A stretch of DNA of 64,000 bases from Saccharothrix carnea. GTDB taxonomy: Bacteria; Actinomycetota; Actinomycetes; Mycobacteriales; Pseudonocardiaceae. The notes under the pieces were generated by a model. The model saw only the letters and a program-made list of their open reading frames with translations, was not told the DNA's origin and did no database searches. The position numbers and the translations under genes are program-made. Positions 10,453 to 20,662 of the stretch are shown piece by piece (the stretch's first letter is position 1; every line of letters starts with the position of its first letter). The stretch lies in the NCBI RefSeq assembly GCF_003014735.1, contig NZ_PYAX01000003.1:124001-188000 (forward strand), in the 5' to 3' direction.

Positions 10453-11214
10453 TCAGTTGACGAATCGGAGGTCGGCGATCGTCCCGGAGGCGACCAGCGC
10501 GACGTAGAGGTCCGTGACGCAGACGAAGATCAGCGAGGCCCACGCCAGCTGCATGTGCTTGGCGTTGAGCTTGGAGATCTGCGTCCACGCCCAGTACCGG
10601 ACCGGGTGCTTGGAGAAGTGCTTCAGCCGCCCGCCCGCGATGTGGCGGCACGAGTGGCACGACAGCGTGTACGCGGCCAGGAGGCCGACGTTGACCAGCA
10701 GCACGATGTTGCCCAGGCCGATGCCGGTGCTGAAGGCGTAGAACGCGTCGTAGACGTTGATCAGCAGCAGGAGCGAGGCCGCGTAGAAGAAGTAGCGGTG
10801 CAGGTTCTGCGCGATCAGCGGGAAGCGCGTCTCACCGGTGTACTTGGCGTGCGGTTCGGCCACCGCGCACGCGGGCGGGGACATCCACGCCGCCCGGTAG
10901 TACGCCTTGCGGTAGTAGTAGCAGGTCACGCGGAAGCCGAGCAGGAACGGAATGATGATCACCGGCGGGGTGAGGAACCCCGGCAGCTCGGGCAGCAGCC
11001 GCCCGAAGTGCGCCGCGTTGGGTAGGCACTCCTCCGTCAGGCACGGCGAGTACATGGGCGTCAGGTAGCGGTACTCGTCCACCCAGTAGTGGTCGCCCAT
11101 GAAGGTCCGCACGGCCGCGTAGATCGAAATCAGGAGCAGGCCCGCGAACGTCGCCAGCGGCGGTAGCCACCACCGGTCTGTGCGCAACGTGCGCTGGGCG
11201 ATCTGCGCCCTCAT
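10453..11214 (-). CDS. sdhC: Succinate dehydrogenase membrane anchor (cytochrome b-like) subunit
   Basis: Product of 253 residues with about five hydrophobic segments: LPPLATFAGLLLISIYAAV, VIIIPFLLGFRVT, YFFYAASLLLLINVYDAF, GNIVLLVNVGLLAAYTL and a C-terminal LIFVCVTDLYVALV. His residues in HRYFFY, CHSCRH and KHFSKH could bind haem. It anchors SdhAB in the membrane and transfers electrons to quinone. It is the first gene of the operon. The ATG follows GAGGTGAGG closely. The mycobacterial Rv0249c product is the nearest family I can name. Confidence 0.88.
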   Translation of the reverse strand: MRAQIAQRTLRTDRWWLPPLATFAGLLLISIYAAVRTFMGDHYWVDEYRYLTPMYSPCLTEECLPNAAHFGRLLPELPGFLTPPVIIIPFLLGFRVTCYYYRKAYYRAAWMSPPACAVAEPHAKYTGETRFPLIAQNLHRYFFYAASLLLLINVYDAFYAFSTGIGLGNIVLLVNVGLLAAYTLSCHSCRHIAGGRLKHFSKHPVRYWAWTQISKLNAKHMQLAWASLIFVCVTDLYVALVASGTIADLRFVN

Positions 11215-11253
11215 ACCTCACCTCGTTCCACGTCGTTGTGGTGCGTGACACAT

Positions 11254-11269
11254 TGTGGTTTGGGACACA
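11254..11269. promoter_or_regulatory. CRP- or Rex-like inverted repeat before sdhC
   Basis: TGTGGTTTGGGACACA has the outer arms TGTG-N8-CACA shared by CRP/FNR and Rex operators. It is 40-55 bp upstream of the sdhC ATG, so it could control the respiratory operon. Only the outer four bases of each arm match. Confidence 0.35.
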
Positions 11270-11291
11270 TAACCGGCCCGTAAACGGGAGC

Positions 11292-11317
11292 GGCCCCCGC
11301 GTTCGCACGCGGGGGCC
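11292..11317 (-). terminator. Terminator after the 98-aa gene
   Basis: GGCCCCCGCG (11292-11301) and its complement (11308-11317) surround a 6-base loop, starting 16 bp past the stop codon of the gene at 11333. Confidence 0.75.
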
Positions 11318-11332
11318 GGTCTCGTCCTCGGG

Positions 11333-11629
11333 TCAGGTTCGATGGCTGCGGTAGCCGCCGAGCCCTTCGTCGTCGGCGTCGTGCCACAGCTTCGGGTCGT
11401 ACGGCGTGTCGGGGACGACGACGACTTCCCGCTCGACCCGCGGCGCCTGGCGCTGGCGGGGCGTGCTGTCCAGGTCCAGCAGCTCGGTCGCGTCGATGTC
11501 CAGGCGTTCGATGTCGTTGGCCAGCCTCTGCACCGCGGCCACGTCGCCGTACCGCGCGCGCAGTCCGCCGACGCAGTGGCGCAGTTGGCCAAGCGCCCGC
11601 CGCAGCTCCACGATCTCTGAGGACGTCAT
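11333..11629 (-). CDS. Conserved hypothetical actinobacterial protein (98 aa)
   Basis: Small soluble protein with a helical, charged N-terminal half (EIVELRRALGQLRHCVGGLRARYGDVAAV) and a proline-rich acidic tail ending GLGGYRSHRT. I cannot assign a function. ATG 11629 is chosen because GGGAGGTG lies eight bases upstream; the longer frame to 11692 crosses the promoter region. It is monocistronic, with its own terminator, between the sdh operon and edd. A TGTG-N8-CACA element lies 56 bp before its start. Confidence 0.7.
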   Translation of the reverse strand: MTSSEIVELRRALGQLRHCVGGLRARYGDVAAVQRLANDIERLDIDATELLDLDSTPRQRQAPRVEREVVVVPDTPYDPKLWHDADDEGLGGYRSHRT

Positions 11630-11684
11630 GGTCAGCACCTCCCTCGGGTCGATCTGTGTGCCGACTCTGCCAAGCGGAAGCCGC

Positions 11685-11700
11685 TGTGACAAGAACCACA
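11685..11700. promoter_or_regulatory. CRP-like inverted repeat before the 98-aa gene and edd
   Basis: TGTGACAAGAACCACA has TGTGA in one arm and CACA in the other with CRP-type spacing. It is a second copy of the pattern seen at 11254-11269. Confidence 0.35.
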
Positions 11701-11856
11701 GTGTGTCCCGGGTCGCGTCCCACCATCTGAATCGTTTTTGTCACGATCATGTGTCGTGACATAGTGTGCCTGCTGTCACGTCCGTCCGTGCGACGCCAGC
11801 GCTGTCGTCCCACCGGGCCCACCACGGCCCGTGATCACCACCGGAGACAGCGAACC

Positions 11857-13718
<1,862 letters not shown>

Positions 13719-13722
<4 letters not shown>

Positions 13723-14357
13723 CCAACGCCCCAGCGCACGCCACGGCGGCCGACTTGTTGGCGCTGTCGCCCGTCATCCCGGTCGTCGTCGTGGACGACG
13801 CGGCGCACGCCGTGCCGTTGGCGGAGGCGCTGCTGCGGGGCGGTGTGCGGGTGATCGAGCTGACGCTGCGCACGCCCGCCGCGCTGGCCGCGATCGAGCG
13901 GGTGGCGGCGGAGGTGCCGGGCATCGTGATCGGCGCGGGCACGGTGACCGCGCCGGAGCACGCCGAGCAGGCGGCCAAGGCCGGTGCGGCGTTCCTGGTG
14001 ACGCCGGGGTCGACGGACCGGGTGCTGGACGCGGCCGAGGACACCGGGCTGCCGTTCCTGCCGGGCGCGGCGACCGTGTCGGAGGCGATGCGGCTGGCCG
14101 AGCGCGGGCTGACGTCGTTGAAGTTCTTCCCGGCCGAGGCCGCCGGCGGCGTGGACTACCTGAAGTCGATCGGCGGTCCGCTGCCCGGCCTGCGGTTCTG
14201 CCCGACCGGCGGCATCACGCCCGCGACCGCGCCGGACTACCTGGCATTGCCGAACGTCGGTTGCGTGGGCGGGTCGTGGCTGGCGCCCAAGGACGCGCTG
14301 GCGGCGGGAGACTGGGCGCGGGTCGAAGAGCTGGCCCGGGCCGCTTCGGCTCTCTGA
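13719..14357 (+). CDS. eda: KDPG aldolase (2-dehydro-3-deoxyphosphogluconate aldolase)
   Basis: Cleaves the Edd product into pyruvate and glyceraldehyde-3-phosphate. The 212-residue product has the catalytic Glu in VIELTLRT (Glu47) and the Schiff-base Lys in LKFFPAE (Lys135), with the phosphate-binding PTGGI motif. GTG 13719 overlaps the edd TGA (GTGA) and follows AGGAGG at 13706-13711, so the two enzymes are translationally coupled. A hairpin terminator follows within 25 bp. Confidence 0.95.
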
Positions 14358-14380
14358 GCAGCACAAGGGTTTCTAAGCAG

Positions 14381-14420
14381 CACGAGGGGCGCCTTCCGGT
14401 GGGAGGCGCCCCTTGTCGTG
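14381..14420 (+). terminator. Terminator of edd-eda
   Basis: AGGGGCGCCT (14385-14394) pairs with AGGCGCCCCT (14404-14413), and flanking CACGA/TCGTG extends the stem. Confidence 0.8.
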
Positions 14421-14458
14421 TCGGTGGCTCGCGGCGGCGCGCCTGGCCGGGGCGCTGG

Positions 14459-15100
14459 TCAGGCCAGGTGGGCGAGGGCGTCCGGGATCGAGTCGGCGAC
14501 CGGGGCGCCGGTCCGTTCGAGCACCTGGCGCGAGCTGGTGCCGGTGGCGACCAGGACGACCTGCGCGCCCACGTGCCGGGCGGCTTCGGCGTCGTCGGCC
14601 ACGTCGCCGATGAGCACGACGTCCTTCGGGCGCAGCTCCAGGGCGTCCAGGTGCTCGGCGAGGTGCTCGGCCTTCGAACCGCCGTCACCCGCCGCCTTGA
14701 GGCCGTCCACGCGGCGGAACAGCTCGTGCAGGCCGAAGCGGGTGACCAGCGGGACCAGCTCGTCGTGGAACCACATCGACAGCAGGGACTGGGTGTGGCG
14801 CAACGTCGCCAGCTGGTCGGGCACGCCGACTGCCAGCCCGCACCGGTCCATCAAGGCCCGGTACTCGGCGTGGTACAGGAGGTCGAGGCGGGTCCAGTCC
14901 GCGGCGGTCAGCGGTCGGCCGAACATCCGCTCGTAGCAGTCCTTGACCGGGCGGCTGAACGTCTCGCGCCACTGCTCCAGCGTGACGGGCGGGTGGCCGA
15001 AGTCGACGCAGACCCGGTTGACCGCGGCGAGCACGGCGTCGTTGTCGGCGAACAGCGTGCCGTTCCAGTCCCAGACGACGTGATCGGCCCTGATCCTCAC
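14459..15100 (-). CDS. HAD family hydrolase (phosphoglycolate phosphatase-like)
   Basis: Product of 213 residues with the HAD motif I DWNGTLF (Asp11 nucleophile, Asn13 in place of the usual second Asp), a helical cap domain, a Lys in GGSKAEHL and motif IV VVLIGDVADDAEAA. Such enzymes hydrolyse small phosphate esters; the substrate is unknown. DWNGT rather than DxDGT is a recurrent variant. GTG start. It converges with eda across the hairpin at 14381-14420 and is divergent from the YqeB-like gene. Confidence 0.85.
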   Translation of the reverse strand: MRIRADHVVWDWNGTLFADNDAVLAAVNRVCVDFGHPPVTLEQWRETFSRPVKDCYERMFGRPLTAADWTRLDLLYHAEYRALMDRCGLAVGVPDQLATLRHTQSLLSMWFHDELVPLVTRFGLHELFRRVDGLKAAGDGGSKAEHLAEHLDALELRPKDVVLIGDVADDAEAARHVGAQVVLVATGTSSRQVLERTGAPVADSIPDALAHLA

Positions 15101-15154
15101 TCGATCAGGCTACGGCGATAGGTTGGGTGCTCACTTTCGGGGAGGTAGTGGGGG

Positions 15155-15844
15155 ATGGACGCGCGACGAACCACAGTGGTCGCCGAGCCACGCGGGCAGG
15201 TGGCGCTGGTGTCGGTCGGGTTCCCGTTGCTGGGCGCGCTCGTGGTGTGGAGGCTGCAGGCGCACGCCGGGTGGGTGGCCGACCTGGAGTGGGCGCCGTT
15301 GCAGGGGCCGTTCCGGTTGTTGGCGTCGATCCCGGAGCCGTGGGGGACGATCGGCTCGGTGGCCGCGGGAGCGCTGCTCGGGTTGCTGGTGGCCGGGATC
15401 GCGGCGCACGAGCGGCTGGTGGTCGAGGTGTTCAACGAGGGCGTCGAGCTGCTGCGGGGCGGCAGGCACCGCAGCTTCGACCGGACGCTGGTGTCCGGTG
15501 TGTTCCTGGACGGCAAGAAGCTGGTGCTGCTCGGCGTGGACACCGGCGAGTTGGCGCGGGAGACGCACGACCTGAAGCCGGAAGAGCTGGCCGAGGCGTT
15601 CCAGACGCACGGCTACCAGTGGCTGGACGGCGACCCGTACCGGGACGACTACCGGCGGTGGGTCGACGGCACGCCCGACCTCCCGCCGGGCGCGAACGCG
15701 TTGCTGAAGGTGCGGGCCGAGGCGTTGCGCAAGGACGACAAGGAGGACGCGGCCGAGCTGCGGGACGAGTTGAGCAGGCTCGGTGTCGTCGTGCGCGAGG
15801 AGAAGAAGCGCCAGTACTGGCGCCTGACCCGCCCGCTGCCCTGA
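15155..15844 (+). CDS. YqeB-like membrane protein
   Basis: Product of 229 residues. Two hydrophobic helices (VALVSVGFPLLGALVVW and GSVAAGALLGLLVAGI) are followed by a cytoplasmic PH-like beta-rich part. A C-terminal stretch, LLKVRAEALRKDDKEDAAELRDEL, resembles the anticodon-binding tail of cysteinyl-tRNA synthetase, as seen in the actinobacterial YqeB family. The function is unknown. ATG 15155 follows GGGGAGGT. It is a single gene. Confidence 0.75.
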   Translation: MDARRTTVVAEPRGQVALVSVGFPLLGALVVWRLQAHAGWVADLEWAPLQGPFRLLASIPEPWGTIGSVAAGALLGLLVAGIAAHERLVVEVFNEGVELLRGGRHRSFDRTLVSGVFLDGKKLVLLGVDTGELARETHDLKPEELAEAFQTHGYQWLDGDPYRDDYRRWVDGTPDLPPGANALLKVRAEALRKDDKEDAAELRDELSRLGVVVREEKKRQYWRLTRPLP

Positions 15845-15874
15845 GGCAGGCGCCGACGACGACGTGACCGGTCC

Positions 15875-16459
15875 TCAGTCCTGGGTCAGATCGTCCAACG
15901 TGGACGTGTCCTCGCCCGCCCGGCGCAGTTCCTCGCGGACCACGCGGTAGGCCAGGCCCTCCACGTAACCCTTGCGGGCCAGGGCGGCGACCAAGCGGCG
16001 GATCTTGGTGGTGTCGTCCAGGTTCGCCATGGCGCGCAGCTTCTTGCGCACCAGGTCACGCGCCCGGTCTTCCTCAGCCTCGTCGTCCACCGCGGCGACG
16101 GCCTCGGCCGCCACCTCGTCCGCCACGCCCTTGCGGCGCAGCTCCATGGCCAGGGCACGGCGGCCCAGGCCCTGGTAGGTGTGCCGTGAACGGACCCAGA
16201 CCTCGGCGAACGCGGCGTCGTCGATCAGGCCCGCCCGGTCGAACTTGGCGAGCACCAGCTCGGCCGTCTGCTCGCTGATGCCCTTGCGCAGCAAGGCGTC
16301 CTTCAGCTCCACGCGCGTCCGGGCCCGTGCGGTGAGCAGCGCGTAGCAGATGTCCGTCGCCTTGCGCTGCTCCTTCGCCGGGTCGACCGGGCGCGGCTCG
16401 TCCTCGTCGGCCGAAGGGTCGCGGGACGGCCCGCGACCACGGCCACCTCGTCCTGCCAC
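15875..16459 (-). CDS. recX: Regulatory protein RecX
   Basis: Modulates RecA filament formation. The 194-residue product has a charged low-complexity N-terminus (GRGGRGRGPSRDPSADEDE) and then the three helical RecX repeats (YALLTARARTRVELKDALLRKG, ELVLAKFDRAGLIDD, VVREELRRAGED). The GTG lies six bases after the recA stop, so the genes are cotranscribed and recX shares the recA SOS promoter. Confidence 0.95.
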   Translation of the reverse strand: MAGRGGRGRGPSRDPSADEDEPRPVDPAKEQRKATDICYALLTARARTRVELKDALLRKGISEQTAELVLAKFDRAGLIDDAAFAEVWVRSRHTYQGLGRRALAMELRRKGVADEVAAEAVAAVDDEAEEDRARDLVRKKLRAMANLDDTTKIRRLVAALARKGYVEGLAYRVVREELRRAGEDTSTLDDLTQD

Positions 16460-16465
16460 GCCCGC

Positions 16466-17509
16466 TTAGAACTCGACCGGAGCCGCGGCGGCCTCTTCGG
16501 CGTCGAGGGTGGCGCCGATGCCCAGCTTCTCCTTGATCCGCTTCTCGATCTCGTTGGCCACGTCCGGGTTCTCGCGCAGGAACTTCCGCGCGTTCTCCTT
16601 GCCCTGGCCCAGCTGGTCGCCCTCGTAGGTGTACCAGGCGCCCGACTTGCGCAGGATGCCCTGGTCGACGCCCATGTCGATGAGCGAGCCCTCACGGCTG
16701 ATGCCCTGGCCGTAGAGGATGTCGAACTCGGCCTGCTTGAACGGCGGGGCCACCTTGTTCTTCACGACCTTGACCCTGGTGCGGTTGCCGACCGGCTCGC
16801 CGCCGTCCTTCAGGGTCTCGATGCGGCGCACGTCCAGCCGCACCGACGCGTAGAACTTCAGCGCCTTGCCGCCGGTCGTGGTCTCGGGCGAGCCGAACAT
16901 CACGCCGATCTTCTCGCGCAGCTGGTTGATGAAGATCGCGGTGGTGTTGGAGTTGCTGAGCGCGCCGGTGATCTTGCGCAGCGCCTGGCTCATCAGGCGG
17001 GCCTGCAGACCCACGTGGTTGTCGCCCATCTCGCCCTCGATCTCGGCGCGGGGCACCAGGGCCGCCACCGAGTCGATGACCAGGATGTCGAGCGCGCCGG
17101 AGCGGACCAGCATGTCCGCGATCTCCAGCGCCTGCTCGCCGGTGTCGGGCTGCGAGACCAGCAGCGCGTCGGTGTCGACGCCCAGCTTCTTCGCGTAGTC
17201 CGGGTCGAGCGCGTGCTCGGCGTCGACGAACGCGGCGATGCCGCCGTTGCGCTGGGCGTTGGCCACGGCGTGCAGCGCCACCGTGGTCTTACCGGAGGAC
17301 TCGGGGCCGTAGATCTCGACCACGCGGCCGCGGGGCAGGCCGCCGATGCCGAGCGCCACGTCGAGCGCGATCGCGCCGGTGGGGATCACCTGGATCGGGG
17401 CGCGGGTCTCCTCGCCGAGCCGCATGACCGAGCCCTTGCCGAACTGCTTGTCGATCTGGGCCAGGGCCAGTTCGAGGGCCTTGTCCCGGTCGGGTGCCTG
17501 GGGTGCCAT
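16466..17509 (-). CDS. recA: Recombinase RecA
   Basis: DNA-dependent ATPase for homologous recombination and SOS induction. The 347 residues are standard and no intein is present, unlike some mycobacteria. Walker A is GPESSGKT (residues 68-75) and Walker B is [15 protein letters not shown]-binding loops [14 protein letters not shown] and [21 protein letters not shown] are complete. The acidic tail ends AAAAPVEF. A LexA box lies 136 bp upstream. The gene order DUF3046-recA-recX is typical of actinobacteria. Confidence 0.99.
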   Translation of the reverse strand: MAPQAPDRDKALELALAQIDKQFGKGSVMRLGEETRAPIQVIPTGAIALDVALGIGGLPRGRVVEIYGPESSGKTTVALHAVANAQRNGGIAAFVDAEHALDPDYAKKLGVDTDALLVSQPDTGEQALEIADMLVRSGALDILVIDSVAALVPRAEIEGEMGDNHVGLQARLMSQALRKITGALSNSNTTAIFINQLREKIGVMFGSPETTTGGKALKFYASVRLDVRRIETLKDGGEPVGNRTRVKVVKNKVAPPFKQAEFDILYGQGISREGSLIDMGVDQGILRKSGAWYTYEGDQLGQGKENARKFLRENPDVANEIEKRIKEKLGIGATLDAEEAAAAPVEF

Positions 17510-17644
17510 CTGGGGTCCACCTCGGAGTGTCTTGGGGTCGCGGTGCGATGTCGGGGCCGACGTTACGGGTGGGGTCCGACATTTTTCGGCGGGGACCAGG
17601 TCACCTGCGGGGTGTTGTCACCCGGTCGTGTCGGGGAGTGTAGC

Positions 17645-17658
17645 CGAACAGGTGTTCG
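17645..17658. promoter_or_regulatory. LexA (SOS) box of recA-recX
   Basis: CGAACAGGTGTTCG fits the actinobacterial SOS consensus CGAAC-N4-GTTCG exactly, in the gap between the DUF3046 gene and recA. Confidence 0.92.
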
Positions 17659-17680
17659 ACCACCTGGTCGACACACCGGG

Positions 17681-17875
17681 TCACCGCCGCTGTTCCGGCA
17701 CGTCGAACGCGTCGCAGACGGCCACCCAGATCTCCTTGGCGGGCACACCGTCGTCCAACGCCTGGTCGGGGGTCCGGCCGCCGAGGGCGGACAGCACGTG
17801 GTCCCGGGCCACCATCTCCGCCCTGACCTCGCCGAACTCGGCGGCCATCAGCTTGCGGAACATCGTGATGCGCAT
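17681..17875 (-). CDS. DUF3046 domain protein
   Basis: Product of 64 residues. MRITMFRKLMAAEFG, the central DHVLSALGGRT and a C-terminal PAKEIWVAVCDAFDVPE match the DUF3046 family, which is found almost only just upstream of recA in actinobacteria (Rv2738c in M. tuberculosis). The function is unknown. The SOS box lies 23 bp beyond its stop codon, so it is probably not itself in the LexA-controlled transcript. Confidence 0.88.
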   Translation of the reverse strand: MRITMFRKLMAAEFGEVRAEMVARDHVLSALGGRTPDQALDDGVPAKEIWVAVCDAFDVPEQRR

Positions 17876-17885
17876 CGGGTCCAGG

Positions 17886-18347
17886 CTATCGCGCCGCCTT
17901 CCAGACCGGACTGTCGACGTAGTGGTTGTCGAACCGGTCCTGCGAGTCGCGGATCTCCTGGGGGCTCGCCTCGCCGCGCTGCACGCGGTCGAGGAGGCGG
18001 TAGTAGTCGAACCGGCCCATGCCGGGCGTGAAGACGAACAGGACGTCCGCGTCGGCTCCCTTGAGCGCGCCGAACGCGTGCGGCACGCGTGGCGGCACGA
18101 CGAGGAAGTCGCCGCGCTCCAGGGTCACCACGTCCTGGTCGAGCAGCACCTGGAGCGTGCCGTCGAGCACGAAGAAAAGCTCCGAGGCGCGGGTGTGGAA
18201 GTGCGGCGGCGCGCCGTCCGAACCGTCGCGGAACGTGGACCGGTTGCCGGTCAGGCCGTCGAGGTCGGCGAGGAGGGTGACCACGGCGGCGGGGTCGGCG
18301 TCGAGCTTCTCGGCCTGGTCGGCGCGGACGAGCAGGGTGTTTTCCAT
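17886..18347 (-). CDS. Cupin domain protein
   Basis: Product of 153 residues with a conserved cupin barrel: motif 1 PPHFHTRASELFFVLDG (His, His, Glu metal ligands) and motif 2 RGDFLVVPPRVPHAFGA. It may be a metal-dependent dioxygenase or sugar-binding protein; the substrate is unknown. The C-terminal extension GRFDYYRLLDRV occurs in quercetin-dioxygenase-like members. ATG 18347 follows GAGGT; an upstream extension to 18383 would enter the regulatory gap. It is divergent from a LysR gene and probably its target. Confidence 0.85.
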   Translation of the reverse strand: MENTLLVRADQAEKLDADPAAVVTLLADLDGLTGNRSTFRDGSDGAPPHFHTRASELFFVLDGTLQVLLDQDVVTLERGDFLVVPPRVPHAFGALKGADADVLFVFTPGMGRFDYYRLLDRVQRGEASPQEIRDSQDRFDNHYVDSPVWKAAR

Positions 18348-18404
18348 GACCTCGAGACTCGTCGCCGGGACGGGCCCGAACAACGACGCAGACCGGATGG
18401 AACG

Positions 18405-18420
18405 ATAACCTCACGGTTAT
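18405..18420. promoter_or_regulatory. Operator in the cupin/LysR divergent promoter
   Basis: ATAACCTCACGGTTAT is a perfect inverted repeat (6-bp arms, 4-base spacer) whose last bases are the start of the lysR ATG. Such a site would suit LysR autorepression and control of the cupin gene 58 bp away. Confidence 0.6.
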
Positions 18421-19258
18421 GGAACGACGTGACCTGGAGGTCTTCCTGGCGCTGGCCGAGGAGCTGCACTTCAGCCGCACCGCCGAGCGGCTGCGCGTCT
18501 CCCAGGCCCGCGTCAGCCAGTCCGTCAAGCAGCTGGAACGCCGCATCGGCGCGCCGCTGTTCGAGCGGACCAGCCGCCGGGTCGCGCTCACCCCCATCGG
18601 CCGCCGCCTGCGTGACGACCTGGCACCGGCCTACCGGCAGATCGTGGACGGCGTAGCGCGCGCCGTGGAGGCCGCACGGGGGACGTCGCTGTTGCGCGTC
18701 GGCTTCGAGGCCCCGGCGGTCGCGGACCTCGTCACCGACGTCCTCGACCGGTTCCGCGCCCGGCACCCCGGCAGCGAGGTGCGGGTCCGCGAGGCGCCGT
18801 TCACCGACCCGTTCTCGCTGCTCAGGGCCGACGAGGTGGACGTGCTGGTGACGTTGTTCCCGGTCGGCGAGCCGGGGCTGACGTCCGGGCCGCTCGTGTT
18901 CGAGGAACCGTTGGTGCTGGCGGTGTCGGACACGCACCCGTTCACCCGGCAGGCGTCCGTGACTCTGGAGGACCTGGCCCGGGACACGGTCTTCCGCGCC
19001 GCCTACTGGCGTGACACGACTCCCAAGGGCGCGCCGATCACGCGTGGCCGGGACGTCACCACGTTCCAGGAGCTGCTCACCGCGATCGCCAACGGCGAGG
19101 GCGTCTGCCCGCTGGGCGCGCACGCCGCCGGCTACTTCGCCCGCCCGAAGATCGCGTTCCTGCCGCTGGTCGGCGCGCCGCGGCTGACGTGGGGAATGGT
19201 CTGGCGCACGGCGGGCGAAACGGTCCGCGTCCGCGAGTTCGCCGCGGCGGCGCGCTAA
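18419..19258 (+). CDS. LysR family transcriptional regulator
   Basis: Product of 279 residues. The N-terminal winged helix (LEVFLALAEELHFSRTAERLRVSQARVSQSVKQLERRIGAPLFERTSR, split as usual into helix-turn-helix and linker) is textbook LysR. An effector-binding domain follows from about residue 90. The ATG is embedded in the inverted repeat at 18405-18420 and there is little leader, so translation may be leaderless. It is divergent from the cupin gene. Confidence 0.93.
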   Translation: MERRDLEVFLALAEELHFSRTAERLRVSQARVSQSVKQLERRIGAPLFERTSRRVALTPIGRRLRDDLAPAYRQIVDGVARAVEAARGTSLLRVGFEAPAVADLVTDVLDRFRARHPGSEVRVREAPFTDPFSLLRADEVDVLVTLFPVGEPGLTSGPLVFEEPLVLAVSDTHPFTRQASVTLEDLARDTVFRAAYWRDTTPKGAPITRGRDVTTFQELLTAIANGEGVCPLGAHAAGYFARPKIAFLPLVGAPRLTWGMVWRTAGETVRVREFAAAAR

Positions 19259-19267
19259 CCTCGACCT

Positions 19268-19393
19268 GTGTTGTTGTTGCAGGAAGACCCCACCGGCCTG
19301 TCGTCGCCGATCGCCACGGTCGCGACGATCGCCGTGCTCGTCGCGGCGATCGTGGTCGGCGTGCGCGCCCTCTGGTACAACCGCAAGCGCTGA
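19268..19393 (+). CDS. Small single-span membrane protein (41 aa)
   Basis: A 41-codon frame that begins with GTG and ends in YNRKR. Its middle (ATVATIAVLVAAIVVGV) forms one membrane helix, with positive residues on the C-terminal side. It starts nine bases after the LysR stop and ends directly against the stop codon of the convergent MFS gene. There is no good ribosome binding site. The helix-plus-basic-tail pattern is common in small actinobacterial membrane proteins, but I cannot confirm a family. Confidence 0.45.
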   Translation: MLLLQEDPTGLSSPIATVATIAVLVAAIVVGVRALWYNRKR

Positions 19394-20611
19394 TCACCGC
19401 ACCCGCTGCGACGACGCGAACAGGCACGTCACCAGCAGCGGCAGCGCGGTGAACCCGACGACCAGGCCCAGCGCGGCGTAGGACCACGCGGTCACCACGA
19501 TGCCCGCCGTGACGCCGCCGAGCGCGCCGCCGACGTTCATGCACAGGTCGGACAGGCCCTGCGCGGCCGGCCGGTCCACCACCCCCACCGACTCGGTGAG
19601 CAGCGCCGATCCCGCCACCACGCCCGCCGACCAGCCGAACGCCAGCAGCGCCAGCCCCGCGGCCAGCTGCGGTGCGTCGTGCGAGGGCGCCATGCCCGCG
19701 ATACCGGACGCGGCGACCACCAGGGCCGCGCCGATGGCCAGCACCGGCACCCGGCCGAGCCGGTCGGCCATCCACCCGAACAGCGGGCTGGCCGCGTACA
19801 TGGCGGCGACGTGCAGGCTGATCACCACGCCCACCACGCGCAGCGACGACCCCGCGTGCTCCATGTGCACCGGCGTCATCGACATCAGGCCCACCATCGC
19901 GGTGTGGCACAGCGTCACACCGCCCAGCGCGAGCTTCCCGGCGGCGGGCAGGGACCGCCACACCGCCATCGACCGCTTGGTGCCGACCGCGGGCGACAGG
20001 CCGGACCTGGCCAGCGTGAGCGGGTCGGGCCGCAGGAACCGCAGGACGACGAGCGCGGCCAGGCCGAACAGCACCGCCGACAGCAGGTACGGCCCGGCGC
20101 CCACCGGCAACCCGAGCCGCGCGGCGCCCCGCCCCGCCGGGTCGGCGAGGTTCGGCCCGATCACCGCGCCCAGCGTCGCCGCCCACACCACCAACGCCAC
20201 CGAGCGCGCTCTGCGGTGCGGGTGGGCGAGGTCCGCGCCCGCGTACCGGGCCGCGAGGTTCGCGCTGGACGCCGCGCCGAACAGGACGAGCGCGACCAGC
20301 AGCACGTGCCACGAGCCGAGCACGACCGCGCACGCCGCCACCGCCGCACCCACCGCGCCCGCGCCGTAGCCCAGGACCAGCGCGGGACGGCGTCCGGCAC
20401 GGGCCGCCAACCGGGCCGCGGGCAGCGCGAACACGGCCGCGCCGAGCACCGCCGCGGTCTGCGCCATCCCGCCGACCGCGTCGGAGTCGGCGAGCACGGC
20501 CGCGATGAGCGTGCTCACCGCCAGGCCGATGGTGACGCCCGCCGCACCGAGGACCTGGGTCACCGCCAGCACCCGCAGGACCCTGCGCTGCACGGCGTCG
20601 ACCACGGTCAT
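19394..20611 (-). CDS. MFS transporter
   Basis: Product of 405 residues with twelve predicted helices. It has RAGRRPALVLGYGAGAVGA between helices 2 and 3, and GWMADRLGRVPVLAIGAALV at the corresponding place in the second half. The substrate is unknown. The C-terminal half resembles exporters of the arabinose-efflux type. It is a single gene facing the Hsp70-like gene in the same direction, with a 51-bp gap, so weak co-transcription is possible. Confidence 0.88.
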   Translation of the reverse strand: MTVVDAVQRRVLRVLAVTQVLGAAGVTIGLAVSTLIAAVLADSDAVGGMAQTAAVLGAAVFALPAARLAARAGRRPALVLGYGAGAVGAAVAACAVVLGSWHVLLVALVLFGAASSANLAARYAGADLAHPHRRARSVALVVWAATLGAVIGPNLADPAGRGAARLGLPVGAGPYLLSAVLFGLAALVVLRFLRPDPLTLARSGLSPAVGTKRSMAVWRSLPAAGKLALGGVTLCHTAMVGLMSMTPVHMEHAGSSLRVVGVVISLHVAAMYAASPLFGWMADRLGRVPVLAIGAALVVAASGIAGMAPSHDAPQLAAGLALLAFGWSAGVVAGSALLTESVGVVDRPAAQGLSDLCMNVGGALGGVTAGIVVTAWSYAALGLVVGFTALPLLVTCLFASSQRVR

Positions 20612-20662
20612 GATCTTGACTGTGCCAGGCGGGACCGGGGCCTACCAGCCACCGTCCGGGTC

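Noticed and set aside
8245-11025. 926-codon open frame on the + strand across sdhA
   Set aside because: Antisense shadow of sdhCAB; the composition is repetitive His/Arg/Val and no family is visible.
7018-11289. CCCGTAAACGGG at 7018-7029 and 11278-11289
   Set aside because: A 12-bp match between two gaps around the sdh operon. Matches this short are expected by chance in 64 kb and nothing else in the flanks agrees.
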